Below are positions 28,212 through 28,329 of a stretch of 28,329 nt of DNA, piece by piece (the first letter of the stretch is position 1; every line of letters begins with the position of its first letter). The notes under the pieces were generated by a model. It ran no database searches. It was not told where the DNA came from and saw only the letters and a program-made list of their open reading frames with translations. The DNA is taken from NCBI GenBank assembly GCA_049999725.1, contig JBNGIS010019966.1:1-28329 (forward strand), in the 5' to 3' direction. Both the position numbers and the translations under genes were made by a program. Source of the stretch: Haplomitrium mnioides (lineage: Eukaryota > Marchantiophyta > Haplomitriopsida > Calobryales).

Positions 28212-28329
28212 CCACCCTAAAGTCTATGCGCGCATAGGAATCCAAGCTCAACATGTGAACACTCCACTCCAAAGTCTAGGCACGCTAAGGAATCTAAGCT
28301 CAACAAGTGAACACTCCACCCCAAAGTCT
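28212..28329. repeat. 52-bp subrepeats inside the 1-kb unit (unit 2)
   Basis: Three starts at 28212, 28264 and 28316, 52 bp apart, with the phrases AAGTCTATGCGCGCATAGGA and AACACTCCACTCC. The array continues beyond the window. Confidence 0.85.

Larger units (their letters stand above)
26311..28329. repeat. ~1,006-bp tandem repeat, two units, running off the window
   Basis: Unit 1 is about 26311-27320 and unit 2 about 27321 to beyond the end. Matching landmarks have a near-constant offset: GCTACTTTGA 26318/27325, TTGATTACAATT 26613/27619, GTGCTCTTTSAAAC 26713/27718, TCAAGGGAATRAGTTT 26779/27786, ACCAAACAAA 27075/28080. The offset is 1005-1007. Divergence is considerable. It begins abruptly in chromovirus coding sequence, so the array expanded or inserted there. 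Confidence 0.88.

Overview
The window looks like repeat-rich nuclear DNA of a land plant. The evidence is a Ty1/copia relic with a primer site matching the 3' end of plant initiator-Met tRNA, a Ty3/gypsy chromovirus relic with a chromodomain, plant-type LTRs, and a short T-rich GTGAGT...GCAG intron. I see no intact host gene, no tRNA or rRNA gene and no bacterial operon. The density of old retroelements and minisatellites suggests a large-genome plant (gymnosperm, fern or lycophyte), but that is inference and I cannot name the species.

Layout. 1-9080: two related non-autonomous copia-type LTR elements lie tail to tail, A (+, about 220-4140) and B (-, 4172-9080). Together they form an interrupted palindrome of almost 9 kb. 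Each has its own two LTRs. Their internal DNA is shared at both ends, but the central segments are unrelated; the one in B is a captured fragment of a leucine-rich-repeat receptor-type gene. Both elements sit in the same degenerate simple-sequence repeat. 9731-10251: a 34-bp minisatellite. 10636-13821: a decayed multi-exon gene on +, the most unusual item here. It reads as a basic/Pro/Ser-rich linker, a ParB-like domain with a GNHS motif, and a C-terminal beta-class (permuted) DNA amino-methyltransferase interrupted by a 102-bp intron that still splices in frame. 24-bp palindromic minisatellites lie in or near its introns, and a related 37-bp array lies downstream. 14822-17611: a copia element lacking integrase and most of its 5' LTR. 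18010-18804: a minus-strand gag-like relic with a perfect CCHC knuckle. 19585-21895: a ~580-bp tandem duplication, then a ~76-bp satellite. 22000-23640: a GC-richer island with 123-bp and 24/25-bp tandem repeats. 24733-26310: 3' end of a minus-strand chromovirus, cut off by a ~1,006-bp tandem repeat that runs out of the window.

No genes here work together as a pathway. The common themes are nested transposition, tandem amplification and pseudogenisation. Many in-frame stops are one C-to-T change from CAA, CAG or CGA, as expected of long-methylated DNA. Coordinates of repeats and pseudogene edges were read by eye and are approximate by a few bases unless motif positions are given.
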